Positions 21,985-32,223 of a stretch of DNA of 64,000 nucleotides are shown piece by piece. The position numbers and the translations under genes are program-made. Under the pieces are notes generated by a model. It did not search any database and was not told where the DNA came from. It saw only the letters and a program-made list of their open reading frames with translations. Each line of letters starts with the position of its first letter. Position 1 is the stretch's first letter. The DNA comes from Apricaphanius iberus (taxonomy: Eukaryota > Chordata > Actinopteri > Cyprinodontiformes > Aphaniidae). The DNA is taken from contig JAPXFQ010002700.1 in assembly GCA_028564705.1 (NCBI GenBank), forward strand, positions 124,001 through 188,000, given 5' to 3'.

Positions 21985-23109
21985 TGTGTCCAGACCAAAC
22001 GCGATAGGAGCGACTAGAGCTTCAGGTTTACATGTAAAATCAATGGAGGAGCGCGATGAAGCGTGACTTTGGGTCCCGCAACTTCTCAGAAGCAGATTTG
22101 CATTGCAAAAAAGCTTTTCTGCCTGATTTGCGTGAACAATTCGTGCTACAGATGTGATGGAAAATTCACTCTGCATTTTATGTTGTGCATTTTGTGCATT
22201 CGCGTTCATGGCGTCTACCGCTAGAGTTGGAAAAATCTGAACTCCAGCGTTATATCGCTCAGCGTTCAACCAATCAGGGGACAGAGTGTCAGTGATTCTG
22301 TGACTGTCATGGAGTCACAGCCTCAGCAGGACATGGAGTAAATACTGATAAAAAATGTGGCTCATCACCCCGAGCTACATGACACAAGAAGTTTTCAATA
22401 TAGAGACAGGAAAAAAAAATTATAAATAGGTTAAACTATTTAGACAGGAATGCTCTTAAGAGGTTTGTGGGTGGCTCTTAAAAGAGCCTTTGTTGCTGTA
22501 AAACACCTCTTGGTTTCCTGGTAGTAGCTCCCGCACCACGTCCCACGCTGCTCAAATATTATAAACTTTTACGAACCGCAGACAGACAGCTGCTCGGTAA
22601 TGTAGTTGGTGTGTCGGCAGGCGAAGCTTCACGGTACAAACTGGGCGAGCAGGTCACGTTCTCCAGGCGGTGAGGAGCCGGTGTTTATGAGAGGGGGCTC
22701 GCTGGTGTTTATGGATCCCTCCGCCGTAGCTAGACTGTATCTGTAGCTCACCAGACTCCCAGTCCCAGCTCTACCGAAAGCAAGGCCCAACCTATAATCC
22801 ACTCTGTCCTCCATCAAATCGGAGACCATAGTCCATAATCCACCAGGCACTGCACTCTGGCACCAGCTCTGCTGCAGGCCAGGCCGAACGCGCTGTCCTC
22901 CGTCAGCTCAGTCCATAATCCACCGGCAGCTGCACTCTGGCCCCAGCTCTGCTCTCATATTTTAAGCGCATCCAGTTTGCTTTGTACAAGCTTCAAGGTG
23001 CGAATATGCATGCGAACAGCTAGATGTGTGTCGCACTTTTTCACTAGCTTTATCGCGTTTGGTGTGGACACACAATTTTCCATCGTATCTGTAGCGCGAA
23101 TTGTTCGCG
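21985..23109. mobile_element. Composite non-autonomous DNA element with inverted GTGTCC(A)...CGCGAT ends
   Basis: GATGTGTCCAGACCAAACGC at 21984 is inverted at 23053-23073 (CGTTTGGTGTGGACACAC). A second block (GAACAATTCGTGCTACAGAT, 22135) is inverted near 23081-23109. These ends bracket a GC-rich interior that contains a histone-type stem-loop (22473-22488) and an imperfect tandem duplication. In the duplication AGTCCATAATCCACC recurs at about 22829 and 22911, with CACTCTGGC(A/C)CCAGCTCTGC following both. No coding frame recognised. PLE copy 2 starts directly at its right edge with a CTACA microhomology. Superfamily unresolved. Confidence 0.5.
22473..22488 (-). promoter_or_regulatory. Histone mRNA-type 3' stem-loop
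   Basis: On the minus strand the sequence GGCTCTTTTAAGAGCC has a 6-bp stem and TTTA loop. It is preceded by CAACAAA and followed by ACCCAC, the canonical context of replication-dependent histone mRNA 3' ends bound by SLBP. No histone coding frame was found on the minus strand upstream of it, so it is an orphan: a relic of a histone locus or a feature borrowed by the surrounding repeat. Confidence 0.6.
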
Positions 23110-24667
23110 CTACAACAACTACAAAAAGAAGGCATGATTGACAAAACACAATACTACCGGCTTTACCCCCAGGACTCAATTCCTTGCCTATATGGACACC
23201 ACAAGATCCATAAAGAAGGGCCCTTGCACAGGCCCATTGTCAGCAGTATAAACTCTGTCACGTACAATATAGCCAAACACATAGCTAATATCCTGGCACC
23301 TCTGGTAGGCAACACCCCACACCACATCCAAAACTCCATAGACTTTGTGAACAAAGTCCGGAATCTAAAAATGGATCCAGATGAGACAATGGTTTCCTAT
23401 GACGTGACTTCATTGTTCACCTGTATTCCTACCATGGAGGCTTTGGTCACAGTAAGAGAACGACTTACACAGGACAACTCCCTCCAAAACAGAACAAAAC
23501 TCAAACCAGAACACATTTGCCAACTCCTGGAATTGTGCCTGAATACCACATATTTCCAGTTCAATGGCAAGTTTTATAGACAGAAACACGGCTCCAATTG
23601 TGGCAAATTATACAAGGAGGTAGAGTGCAGAGCTTTGAACTCCTTTGAAGGAATAACACTGGTGCCACTAGTTGTTTAATGCAGAATAAAAATGAGACAC
23701 TAACCTTGTCCTTAATAAAAATACCACTGGTTTAGATACGTAGATGACACATGGGTTAAAATCAAAACCAAAGAGGTGCAAGCCTTTACTGAACACATAA
23801 ACTCAGTGGACAGAAACATCAAATTCACCAGAGAAGATGTCAAGGACAATAGTTTGCCCTTTTTAGATTGTGTCGTCCAGAGGAGAAAGGACAGAAGGCT
23901 CCACATTGGGGTATACAGAAAACCCACACACACAGACCAATACCTACTTTTTGACTCACACCACCCACTGGAACACAAGCTTAGTGTTATCAGGACCCTG
24001 CAACACAGAGCTGATAACATACCCACCAGCTCACAGGCCCAAGGGGAAGAACGCAAGCACGTGAGAGACACCCTCACAACTTGTGGTTACCCCAGCTGGA
24101 CTTTTGTGAAAACTGCAGCTAATTCCAGAAGGAAAGCCAACAAAGTGGTTGAAAAAGAAAAAGAAAACAAACGAAACAATGTAGTCATTCCATATGTGTC
24201 TGGGATTTCTGAAAAACTCAGGAGGATTTTTAACAAACACAGTATCCCTGTGTATTTCAAACCCAGCAACACACTCAGACAGAGACTAGTACATCCCAAG
24301 GACAGAACACCACACACACACAAAAGCAACCTGGTGTATGCAATGAAGAATGCAAGGACCTCTACATTGGTGAAACCAAACAACCACTGTACAAACGCAT
24401 GGCCCAACACAGGAGAGCTAACTCCTCCGGCATGGACTCTGCTGTTCATTTACATCTCAAGGAGAAAGCCCACTCCTTTGAGGACAGCAATGTCCAGATA
24501 TTAGACAGAGAGGACAGATGGTTTTAAAGAGGAGTAAAAGAAGCCATCTATGTAAAAGTAGAGAAACCATCGCTAAACAGAGGAGGAGGCCTGAGACATC
24601 ACCTATGTCCAATTTACAATGCTGCACTTTCATCCCTCCCTTGGAGACTCAACAAATTAGCCTCTAA
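23110..24667 (+). pseudogene. Penelope-like element copy 2, 5' part (broken)
   Basis: Nearly identical to 13032-14560 of the intact PLE, starting mid-frame at CTACAACAACTACAAAAAGA. Three defects inactivate it. A roughly 20-bp deletion near 23593 removes the codons for GCAMGSPVS of the RT palm. A 63-bp foreign block at 23660-23722 precedes the YVDD segment. A TGG TTT TAA stop near 24522 truncates the endonuclease, and there is also a frame change near 24343 (VYAMKNARTS instead of VYAIQCNEEC). The RT fingers and YVDD remain recognisable. It is split from its 3' end (26287-26586) by the piggyBac-like insertion. Confidence 0.85.
23660..23722 (+). repeat. 63-bp templated insert in PLE copy 2
   Basis: Identical to 20355-20417. 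It replaces a few bases of the PLE between GAATAACAC and ACCACTGGTT, and is absent from the intact copy at about 13604. Confidence 0.9.
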
Positions 24668-26286
24668 CAATAGAAGACCCAGGATTTTTTGCTCTACCTA
24701 TAAAGCCCACAGGTAAGCCGAAAGGCTGGATGGCCCCCTGTGAACCCTCCTTTTGTTATGTAAACCGGGCAATCACTGGGACACCACAGGAGGGGGGATA
24801 TGCAGAGCCACTTCACTCAAAACACCTTGACATAAAATGGGGGAGGGGGACAATCAGGTAGGAGCAGGATTGCTAACTGACTGTCTGAGCAGAACATATG
24901 AGCTGAATCAAAATGTAATATATGTAGAAGGATGTAGACGTTATCAGAACCCTACAACACTGGGCTTCCAACATCCCCACCAGACACATAAGAAAAGTAA
25001 TAGAACAGAACCACATCAAATAAAGCACTCAAAATCTGTGGTAGCCCCACTAGTCATTTACAGAATTGCTCATCAAGTTGATATCTGTACAAGATTTATT
25101 TTATGTAACATTTTTTTCAAACTGAGATACACCCGAAACACATTTGATTTGTTATATTTAAGAATTTGTACATTGTTTTTGTCTGTTTTGCTCTTTCCCT
25201 CTATTTTCTCTTTTCCTGTCTCTCCCTGTCTCAACTCATAAAAACCAGACTGACTGTTGCTGTTTGCCCACACTGTGATGTTATGTTATGTCAAAGATAT
25301 GATATTATATGTCTGATTTCAAAATATCAGTTATGTATTTGAGCAGTGGAAATACTCTGGAAATGCTAAGTTCCATTCGACACTGTACTGTTGAACATGC
25401 ACGGCAAATGGAGCATGTGGACTGGTTCATGGCCCTCCCTGAACTAATGGCATTTATTGCTATTGTTATCTTGCGGGGGCTGACCAAGGTTCCATCACTG
25501 CATGACTGCTGGTCAGCAAACCTGGGAAACCCCCAGATCATGGCAACTATGTCCCGAAATCGCTTCCAAGAAATCATGCAACACCTACGCTCATGCCACT
25601 CTGCGATGTATAGGCTGTTACAAATACACATGTGGCAAATGCAGAAAGGAGACGGCTTGGCAGTGCATGGATTGTGAGTGATTATTGAAATGTACTCACC
25701 TCACTCATTGTTACATACTGTTTAGTTTTCTCTGTGTGCTTGAAAACTCAAATTTCCCTGAGGGAGTCACCCCAAAGGGATCAATAAAGTTTTAAGCCTA
25801 AGTTCTAAGTCTCACTCACTTCCACTCTCTAACACTGTATCCTGATAATACTTTTTTATTATTATTATTATTAGTAAATATCATGAAGGCCCAGTTGGGA
25901 TAACCCCAGATTTTGAGTGCTTTATTTGATGTGGTTCTATTCTATTACTTTTCTTATGTGTCTGGTGGGGATGTTGGAAGCCCAGTGTTGTAGGGTTCTG
26001 ATAACGTCTACATCCTTCTACATATATTACATTTTGATTCAGCTCATATATTCTGCTCAGACAGTCAGTTAGCAATCCTGCTCCTACCTGATTCTCCCCC
26101 TCCCCCATTTTATGTCAAGGTGTTTTGAGTGAAGTGGCTCAGCATATCCCCCCCCCTGTGGTGTCCCAGTGATTGCCCCGTTTACATAACAAAAGGAAGG
26201 TTCACAGGGGGCCATCCAGCCTTTCGGCTTACCTGTGGGCTTTATAGGTAGAAAAGCCAAATGGCTGCTCTCTGGTAGTTCTAGTG
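24668..26286. mobile_element. piggyBac-like element with about 380-bp inverted ends
   Basis: The insert is flanked by CTAA (24664-24667 and 26287-26290), and the uninterrupted PLE has a single CTAA there. The termini agree as CANTAGAANNNCCAG. Long inverted arms run 24668-25047 and 25899-26286, with shared blocks TACCTATAAAGCCCACAGGT, AAGGCTGGATGGCCCCCTGT and GTAGACGTTATCAGAACCCT. The roughly 850-bp centre holds a transposase fragment and a LINE-type 3' tail (TTTCCCTGAGGGA... near 25755-25790). piggyBac normally targets TTAA, so CTAA implies a variant target or a mutation. Confidence 0.75.
25309..25677 (+). pseudogene. piggyBac transposase fragment (DDE_Tnp_1_7 N-terminal part)
   Basis: The central residues PELMAFIAIVILRGLTKVPS, then LHDCWSANLGNPQIMATMSR and NRFQEIMQHLR, match the start of the piggyBac transposase domain: a helical segment, a WS(A) block, and the 'MSRNRF..I...LR' motif. 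None of the catalytic aspartates, which lie further downstream in the family, are encoded. After LRSCHS the frame loses resemblance. It lies between the long inverted arms of the element at 24668-26286, so it is the internally deleted remnant of that element's own transposase. It cannot be catalytically active. Confidence 0.75.
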
Positions 26287-26586
26287 CTAATAACAGAAAC
26301 GACTGTGACTCCAATGACTGTCGTTATAACACAATAGGGCACTAATGAAGCCGGAACCTAACCTCCACCAATAGGCGACACGCCAACGACCGTCGTTAAG
26401 ACATGGAGCACAAAGGATCCAATGACATAATGATTCTTGTTCAAGAGGTTAAATAGCTGAGTCTCCACACCAGTTAGTTGGACCAGTCCCAGCCTGGTCA
26501 GCGGCGAGCATGAACTGATGAAGCCTCTTGGATAAGAGGTGAAACGTCTTCCAAGACAAATTACCAAGTCCAGTTGCGTTTGATTG
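26287..26586 (+). pseudogene. Penelope-like element copy 2, 3' end with hammerhead motif
   Basis: Matches 14562-14865 of PLE copy 1. It resumes at CTAATAACAGAAACGACTG and ends near TTGCGTTTGATTGA. The hammerhead core (CTGATGA near 26516, stem II, GAAACGTC) is conserved. No clear target duplication was found for this copy. Confidence 0.8.
26513..26553 (+). ncRNA. Hammerhead ribozyme motif in PLE copy 2
   Basis: Same CTGATGA, CCTCTT...AAGAGG stem II, and GAAACGTC arrangement as at 14792-14825, conserved although the coding region is dead. Confidence 0.65.
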
Positions 26587-26964
26587 ATTGCGTAAATAAA
26601 ATCTAAACAAACACTAATGCTGGAGAAATAAATGCTGGACCTTGTACATACCTTGCTTAACGTCTGTATAAGGAGGCCATCTGTGCTGCAAGTTGTATTC
26701 AGGTGGTCCAAATCATATCAAAATGCTCAAATAGAGCAGCCTGAGCCGTCTTAAAAGACGTATAAAAAAACAACATTCTCCATAGTCCTCCGCCTCATTC
26801 TATGTTCATCCTGAGTTACTGCTGCAGTATTTATATGGCACATTTGCCAAACACAACAGCTTAATCCTTAAACCGCTGCAATTTGCTGCTATTGTGGGTT
26901 TGTTTACATTCAGTTTTACTGGAAGTTCCCCCACTGCAGGAGGAAGCCCAGCTCTAAAACGATC
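26587..26964. other. Unannotated sequence
   Basis: No gene or element end was recognised between PLE copy 2 and the foldback repeat. Confidence 0.4.
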
Positions 26965-28654
26965 GTGTTTCTTTAGTGCCAAAATCCGCACGCATAAAAA
27001 CACTAATCAGTGAGCATAAAGATCACTCTCTGCTTGCTCGCAGTCTCTGTACACGCGCGCGCCGTCACTCTCTGCGCGCTCGGAGTCTCGCTACAAGCGC
27101 GCGCCGTCACTCTCTGCGCGTTCGCTGTCACTCTTCTGCGCTCGCTGTCCTACTTTTCCATGCCTTCTGCTCGCTTGCCTTTGTTGACTTTTGGCACTTT
27201 GGGGGCGGGCTTTGCATTGACGGACTGCCAACCCTCCTCCTTTCTGATTGGCCACTACTGTCTCCAGGTCAGAGCCAATCCGAGGCAGAGTAGGGCGGGT
27301 CATCATCAGACAAAAAAGAGGTAAGTTGAGGAACAGACAGATATGCTATGCTAGGCTATAACAGCAGTGGTTATGTTTCTAGTTACTATGAAAAATTGCT
27401 GACCCAGCACATAACATTCTCATAACCTGCCGTTATAGTGGTCTGATCACAGTGAAGGAAATCTGGCAGTTTCCTGGGGGAATTTTTTTTCCCATGAAGC
27501 TATCATGGCTGAGCAAGTAAGTCTTACACAGTTAGCCTATCCCTCAGATTTTCTTTTGATATGATTTGATTTTATGACTGGACCAGTGGGGTAGTTTGAT
27601 TTAAAAAATATTTTTTTTTGTCAGTGGTATGTTTATGAGTTTTACATAAGTTACCAAAGTAAACAGTGTTTGATTTTATACATTGTCACAGATGTTGTTT
27701 ACCCTGGTTGCCATTGAAATTTGGTGACTAAAACCATATAGTGTCTAAAATATCAGTTTCCCACTGCTAAAGTGTCCAACAGCCACAGAATGTCAAATAG
27801 GAGACAGGCTTTGTTCTCACCTCATACAAGCAGAGTCATCCCAAGCCCCCTGGACTGCAAAATTGTGGTTAAAAGTGGGCAGACGGTGTCTTCTAACTAC
27901 AGCCCTGACACACTCATGATGGGGCTGTGCCAGATAAACTGGGATGTCTGGTAAAGCCTTACTTTACTTTAGTCTGGGTTGTTCACTGTAATGTAAATGT
28001 GTTCTTTTAAATCACATTAAAATCCTATTAATTAATTCTATTGATATTCTGTCATTAATTACAGTTCTACTAAATTGAAATTATACTTGCAATTATAATA
28101 TCAACAATTAGACCCACATGATAGTCCTGCAGAGCTGATATGAAGTAAACATACAGAAGCGGGTTCAGGTGGGTTTACTCTTGTGTAAAGGAGCACAACT
28201 GCAGATGGGGGAAAGAGAATAAATCGTTCCACATTGCTGCATACATTCTATATTTACATTTACAACTTTTTAATACATAAATGAAAAGTGGTAAAATGTT
28301 TTTTAAAATAGACAAACAAGGAAAGAAAAAATATTTATTTTGCTGCCGCCAACCGCAATGATGACCCGCCCTACTCTGCCTCGGATTGGCTCTGACCTGG
28401 AGACAGTAGTGGCCAATCAGAAAGGAGGAGGGTTGGCAGTCCGTCAATGCAAAGCCCGCCCCCAAAGTGCCAAAAGTCAACAAAGGCAAGCGAGCAGAAG
28501 GCATGGAGTAAGACAGCGAGCGCAGGAGAGTGACAGCGAACGCGCAGAGAGTGACGGCGCGCGCTTGTACAGAGACTGCGAGCGAGCAGAGAGTGATCTT
28601 TATGCTCACTGATTATGGTTTTTATGCGTGCGGATTTTGGCACTAAAGAAACAC
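26965..28654. mobile_element. GC-rich foldback element, arms about 300-340 bp
   Basis: The left arm 26965-27305 is inverted at 28358-28654 with high identity. Both arms contain CACTAAAGAAAC, TGCGTGCGGATTTTGGCAC, GGCGCGCGC blocks, CCCGCCCCCAAAGTGCC and GGATTGGCTCTGACCTGG. The left arm is longer because a 43-bp GCGCGC-containing block is tandemly duplicated in it. The arms are CpG-rich and end in a CCAAT-like ATTGGC context. The 1.05-kb spacer has no recognisable gene; the frame at 27772-27954 has no known domain. On the right the element may extend to about 28836, where AAACCAGCCTT resembles a transposon terminus, but no TSD was found. Confidence 0.6.
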
Positions 28655-29138
28655 CATATAAAACAGCGCCTACACAGGCGGAGAGGTGAAATTGTTGCTC
28701 AAAGCTCTGGACTTTCTTATAATAAAAAGCCAGTGTGAATGCCAACCGCACCTGCTAAAAACAGCAACAATGTTGCAATTTTGTTCTTCACTCGAACTGA
28801 GTCTACTGGACTATCATGTGTGAAACCAGCCTTAATTGAAAGATCGGATTCTTGTGATTCAATTGATGTATGCCAATCAAGGATACATTCAAAAAAATAA
28901 TGTGTAATTCAATCATTCAAAACCGCATATCATTGACAGAACAGAAGTCTGACGTCCATAATTCAACATGAACTGCCCCTCAAAACCATGACAATTTCCT
29001 TCCTTGTGTAAGACAGGTCAGTATTCCATATTTGCTGTGATGTGTTGCTGTCCTCCTGTACGATCAATTCAAATAATATTAAAACCTCCAAACGCCTAAA
29101 GGAATCTCTCTCATTTATTAAGAGTCTCAAAAATCCAA

Positions 29139-29833
29139 TTACACCGGTAATGCGTTACTTAGTGGCGCGTTACTCCTAATGTGACCACTTTTTCAGTAAC
29201 GACTAACGCGTTACTATTTCCATATAGGTAATCAGATTAAAGTAACTTGTTCAAGCCACTGTGCGTTACTATTTTTGTAATTTTCTTAAGCAAAAATATA
29301 CATTTGGTCCATGGTGGCAAAAGCATTAAGAAAACAAGCGACAATGGCGGTAAATATGGTTTTACATACCTTCAACAACACTGCTGCCGTCTTTTTCTGT
29401 TACAGTTCGAAACAGCTGATTATCTCCTTTATGGTCGTCATGTTTGTTTTGGTCTGAGCCTATAAGTCTGAGTTTTGTACTCTGTAACTGCCCCCTAGTG
29501 GAACTCTCCAGTAGTACATCCCCAAAAAACGTCTTGTTGCTTCATAGTTACTGGTGTCAACGTGAGGTTAAAAAGAAAGTATATTTCTGGCTTTAGCCTA
29601 CTGTTAAAATGTATTTCCAATAAAGTGAGTATTGGAAAAACTGGTTATTGTTTCTATGTTAAGGCAGTGGGAAGTGCTACTGGCAGCTGCTGAAAGTAAC
29701 TACTAAAGTAACTTGTAATCTAACTTAGTTACTTTGAAAATAAAGTAATTAGTAAAGTAACTAAGTTACTTTTGGAAGGAGTAATCAGTAGTCAGTAATC
29801 ATATTACTTTTTCAAAGTAACTGTGGCAACACT
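29139..29833. mobile_element. hAT-type element of the TAACGCGTTAC family
   Basis: Starts near ACACCGGTAATGCGTTACTT and ends at GTAACTGTGGCAACACTG, which reverse-complemented gives the CAGTGTTG terminus common in fish hAT elements. The interior has many GTTACT / AGTAAC motifs in both orientations. No transposase. TSD not confirmed because the left end is eroded. Confidence 0.55.
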
Positions 29834-29859
29834 GTTCACTGTTATGGTGGAAATTAAGT

Positions 29860-30215
29860 GTTTGGTCACCTAGAAACATGCAAGATTCCGATTTCAGGCT
29901 CTCACAAACCTGTAACATTTTCTGGAAGTTGCTACTCTGTCCTCCATTTGTTACCTGTATTAATGGAACTTGGAACTCAGTATCAGTATAAAAGACACTT
30001 GTCCACAACCTCAAACAGTCACACTCTAAACTATGGCCAAGACCAAAGAGCTGTCACAGAAGAACAGAAACAATTTTTAGACCCACGCAAGTGTGGCAAC
30101 ACTTACTCTACAATAGGTAAGCAGCTTGGTGTGAAGAAATTGTGGACGCAATAAAAAAAAAAAAAAGACATACAAGACCAATGCTAATCTCCCTCAGTCT
30201 GGGTCTGGATTGGAG
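29860..30215 (+). pseudogene. Tc1-like transposon 5' fragment
   Basis: Includes the upstream region (CAGTATAAAAGACACTTGTC, CCTCAAACAGTCACACTC) and the transposase start ATGGCCAAGACCAAAGAGCT. It continues with recognisable codons for AIGKQLGVKK and a K-T-Y-K-T segment. The frame is broken almost at once, and the sequence loses similarity after about 30215, so the catalytic part is absent. This is a different Tc1 subfamily from the one at 32224-33760. Confidence 0.65.
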
Positions 30216-30377
30216 TCCTTCGGAAGAAGTTTACTTCCAGTCGTAAACAGCGTATTTCCATATAATGAGTCAGTGAGGGCAGGAGATTTGCCACAAGTAA
30301 TAAGGCATTGTCTGGCCAAAAACTCCTTCATTTAACCATGTGTTACTATTAATAGTCAGCGATATTCCCCTGTGAAT

Positions 30378-30569
30378 TCAGAATGTCTCACAAGTGCTGC
30401 TGTACAGTCGATTCCAGCTTGCACTAATCGTCAATTTAAATGACATCACAGCTGCCCGCCATTGCAGCGTTTGTCTGCATAGGCTGTGGCAAGGGAGCCT
30501 GTGGATGCTGAACTTAGTCCAGTTGGTCATTCGGCTCGTGCAATTTGGAAACACACAAACGCGAACCAT
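30378..30569 (-). pseudogene. Possible THAP-type zinc-finger fragment
   Basis: The minus-strand frame MVRVCVFPNCTSRMTNWTKF, then SIHRLPCHSLCRQTLQWRAA resembles the first half of a THAP domain. It has an early C-x4-C pair, an F-S-I/F-H-R-x-P motif and a Trp about 14 residues later. The later C-x2-H and AVPTIF parts of a THAP domain were not found, because the frame stops after 63 codons. It could be a decayed P-element-type or THAP-containing transposase piece, or a chance match. Confidence 0.35.
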
Positions 30570-30759
30570 GTTGATGTCTGCGGTAGCAACTTCTGTGCCA
30601 ACAAAGTAGTATATAACGAAGTACTGAGATTAACTTGATTGACCAAATATTCATTTTCCACCCTAGCCCATCTATGGTCACCCATGGGCTTCCATTTTTT
30701 TTTTTTTGCAGCTTTTTTATTTTGCCTCTGGGCAGAACCCTGCATTATGGTTCCTTATG

Positions 30760-32221
30760 TTTGTCATTTTTAATACTGAGTTAATATGGTAGGCCTCTAT
30801 TTCTTATCACTTTGCCACAGAGGGTTATGTAGTTCTGTAGTTACATGCTTCTAAGTTCCATTTTTGCTTTCTGTAAAATCATGTAATAAATCAACTTTAG
30901 ACAAATTAAATTTTTATGTTTGTCAATCAAGTCAGAATTGTATAAGTCTGCATTGGGGTGCTCTGAAAAATTAATTTTTTCTATTGATTTTCTCTATGGG
31001 TCTGAAAAATATGGGCTTAACTGCTTTGATTAGAAAAAAGAAGAAAAATGATTTCAAAATCTTTTTATCAGTTTTACTAGTATTCATATGCCATATTCCA
31101 GCCCAAGTTGCACATCTCTATATCCAACAAAATTTTTCTCATCCTGACATCTGTGGTTGCCAGAAATCACACACGGCCTCATATAATTGCAGCATCATAA
31201 AATGAAACATAAGTGCATGAATGAACTTTGCAGCTTTAACTGTGAACTAAAAGAGCATCTGTAGCTTCAGCTGTGCTAACAGCCTGTCTGTGCTCTGTTG
31301 TAGTTCGGCCTTATAAAAATGTTCACAATGTTTTATCCTGTAGTATCTGCTCACAAACTCTGTTAGCAGTGTCATGTTTACTTAGGACAAATTGAACCTT
31401 TCCTTAGATGTCATTCTGCACCAGTTTGAAGCTGATGAGCAGGCTATGAATTGTCCTGGTTATATCTTGTTCAAGGAAACAGTAAATCATTCTCTAGGTT
31501 TCTGAGTTTAGTAATTCATTGTAGGTTTTAAAACCAAATCTGTAATTTAATCATGAACCTTGGTATTACGTCTCGTGCTGTAAGAAGGATTCTATTGCAT
31601 AATTAAAACAACCAGCAATGTATAAATGAGCTTAGCATGGTCTTAGAAGAGTCAGTGAAAGTAGTTCTTTATCCACGCTCTGTATCTGAATGTGGTTCTG
31701 TTCAGGTATAAGACAGCACTCTTTGGTACATTTTGATGAGAGAGAAGATGATTATGCTTTATAAAGAAACACAGTGGGATGGATCTGTCTTTTCATATTC
31801 CGACAAAGCTCTTCCAGCCAGCTTGTGCAGAGAGCTATGATCGTGACAGCCCACTGACAAACATAACATGAAGGTCACCTATGCAACAGCTTTAGTGTCA
31901 GGAAGACAGACATTCTATGCATCGACAAAAATTTTGAAAACAGTTTAATTTTTAATTGTTGGGACAGACGCTGAATGTGTAGCAGATAAAGGCTGCCGCC
32001 ACTGACTGCTTAGAAAAATAGCAAATGTTTTTTGGTATAAAGGGTGCAAGGGGCTTGTAAAAATGAAGTTGCTACATATTTTTAACTGAAATGTGTGACC
32101 CAATTATACATTCTCATCCTATTTTGGTCGTTTTGCTAAACTCACAGTTTACAGGTCAAAATTTAACATAAATAATTAGATGAACCTAGCTTACCAATTT
32201 TTATAATGTGGGCTTCAACAG
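30760..32221. other. Unannotated intronic-type sequence
   Basis: No gene, repeat boundary or RNA recognised. Confidence 0.4.
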
Positions 32222-32223
32222 TA

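Noticed and set aside
27772..27954. Small gene in the foldback spacer
   Set aside because: 60-codon frame without recognisable domain; weak evidence.
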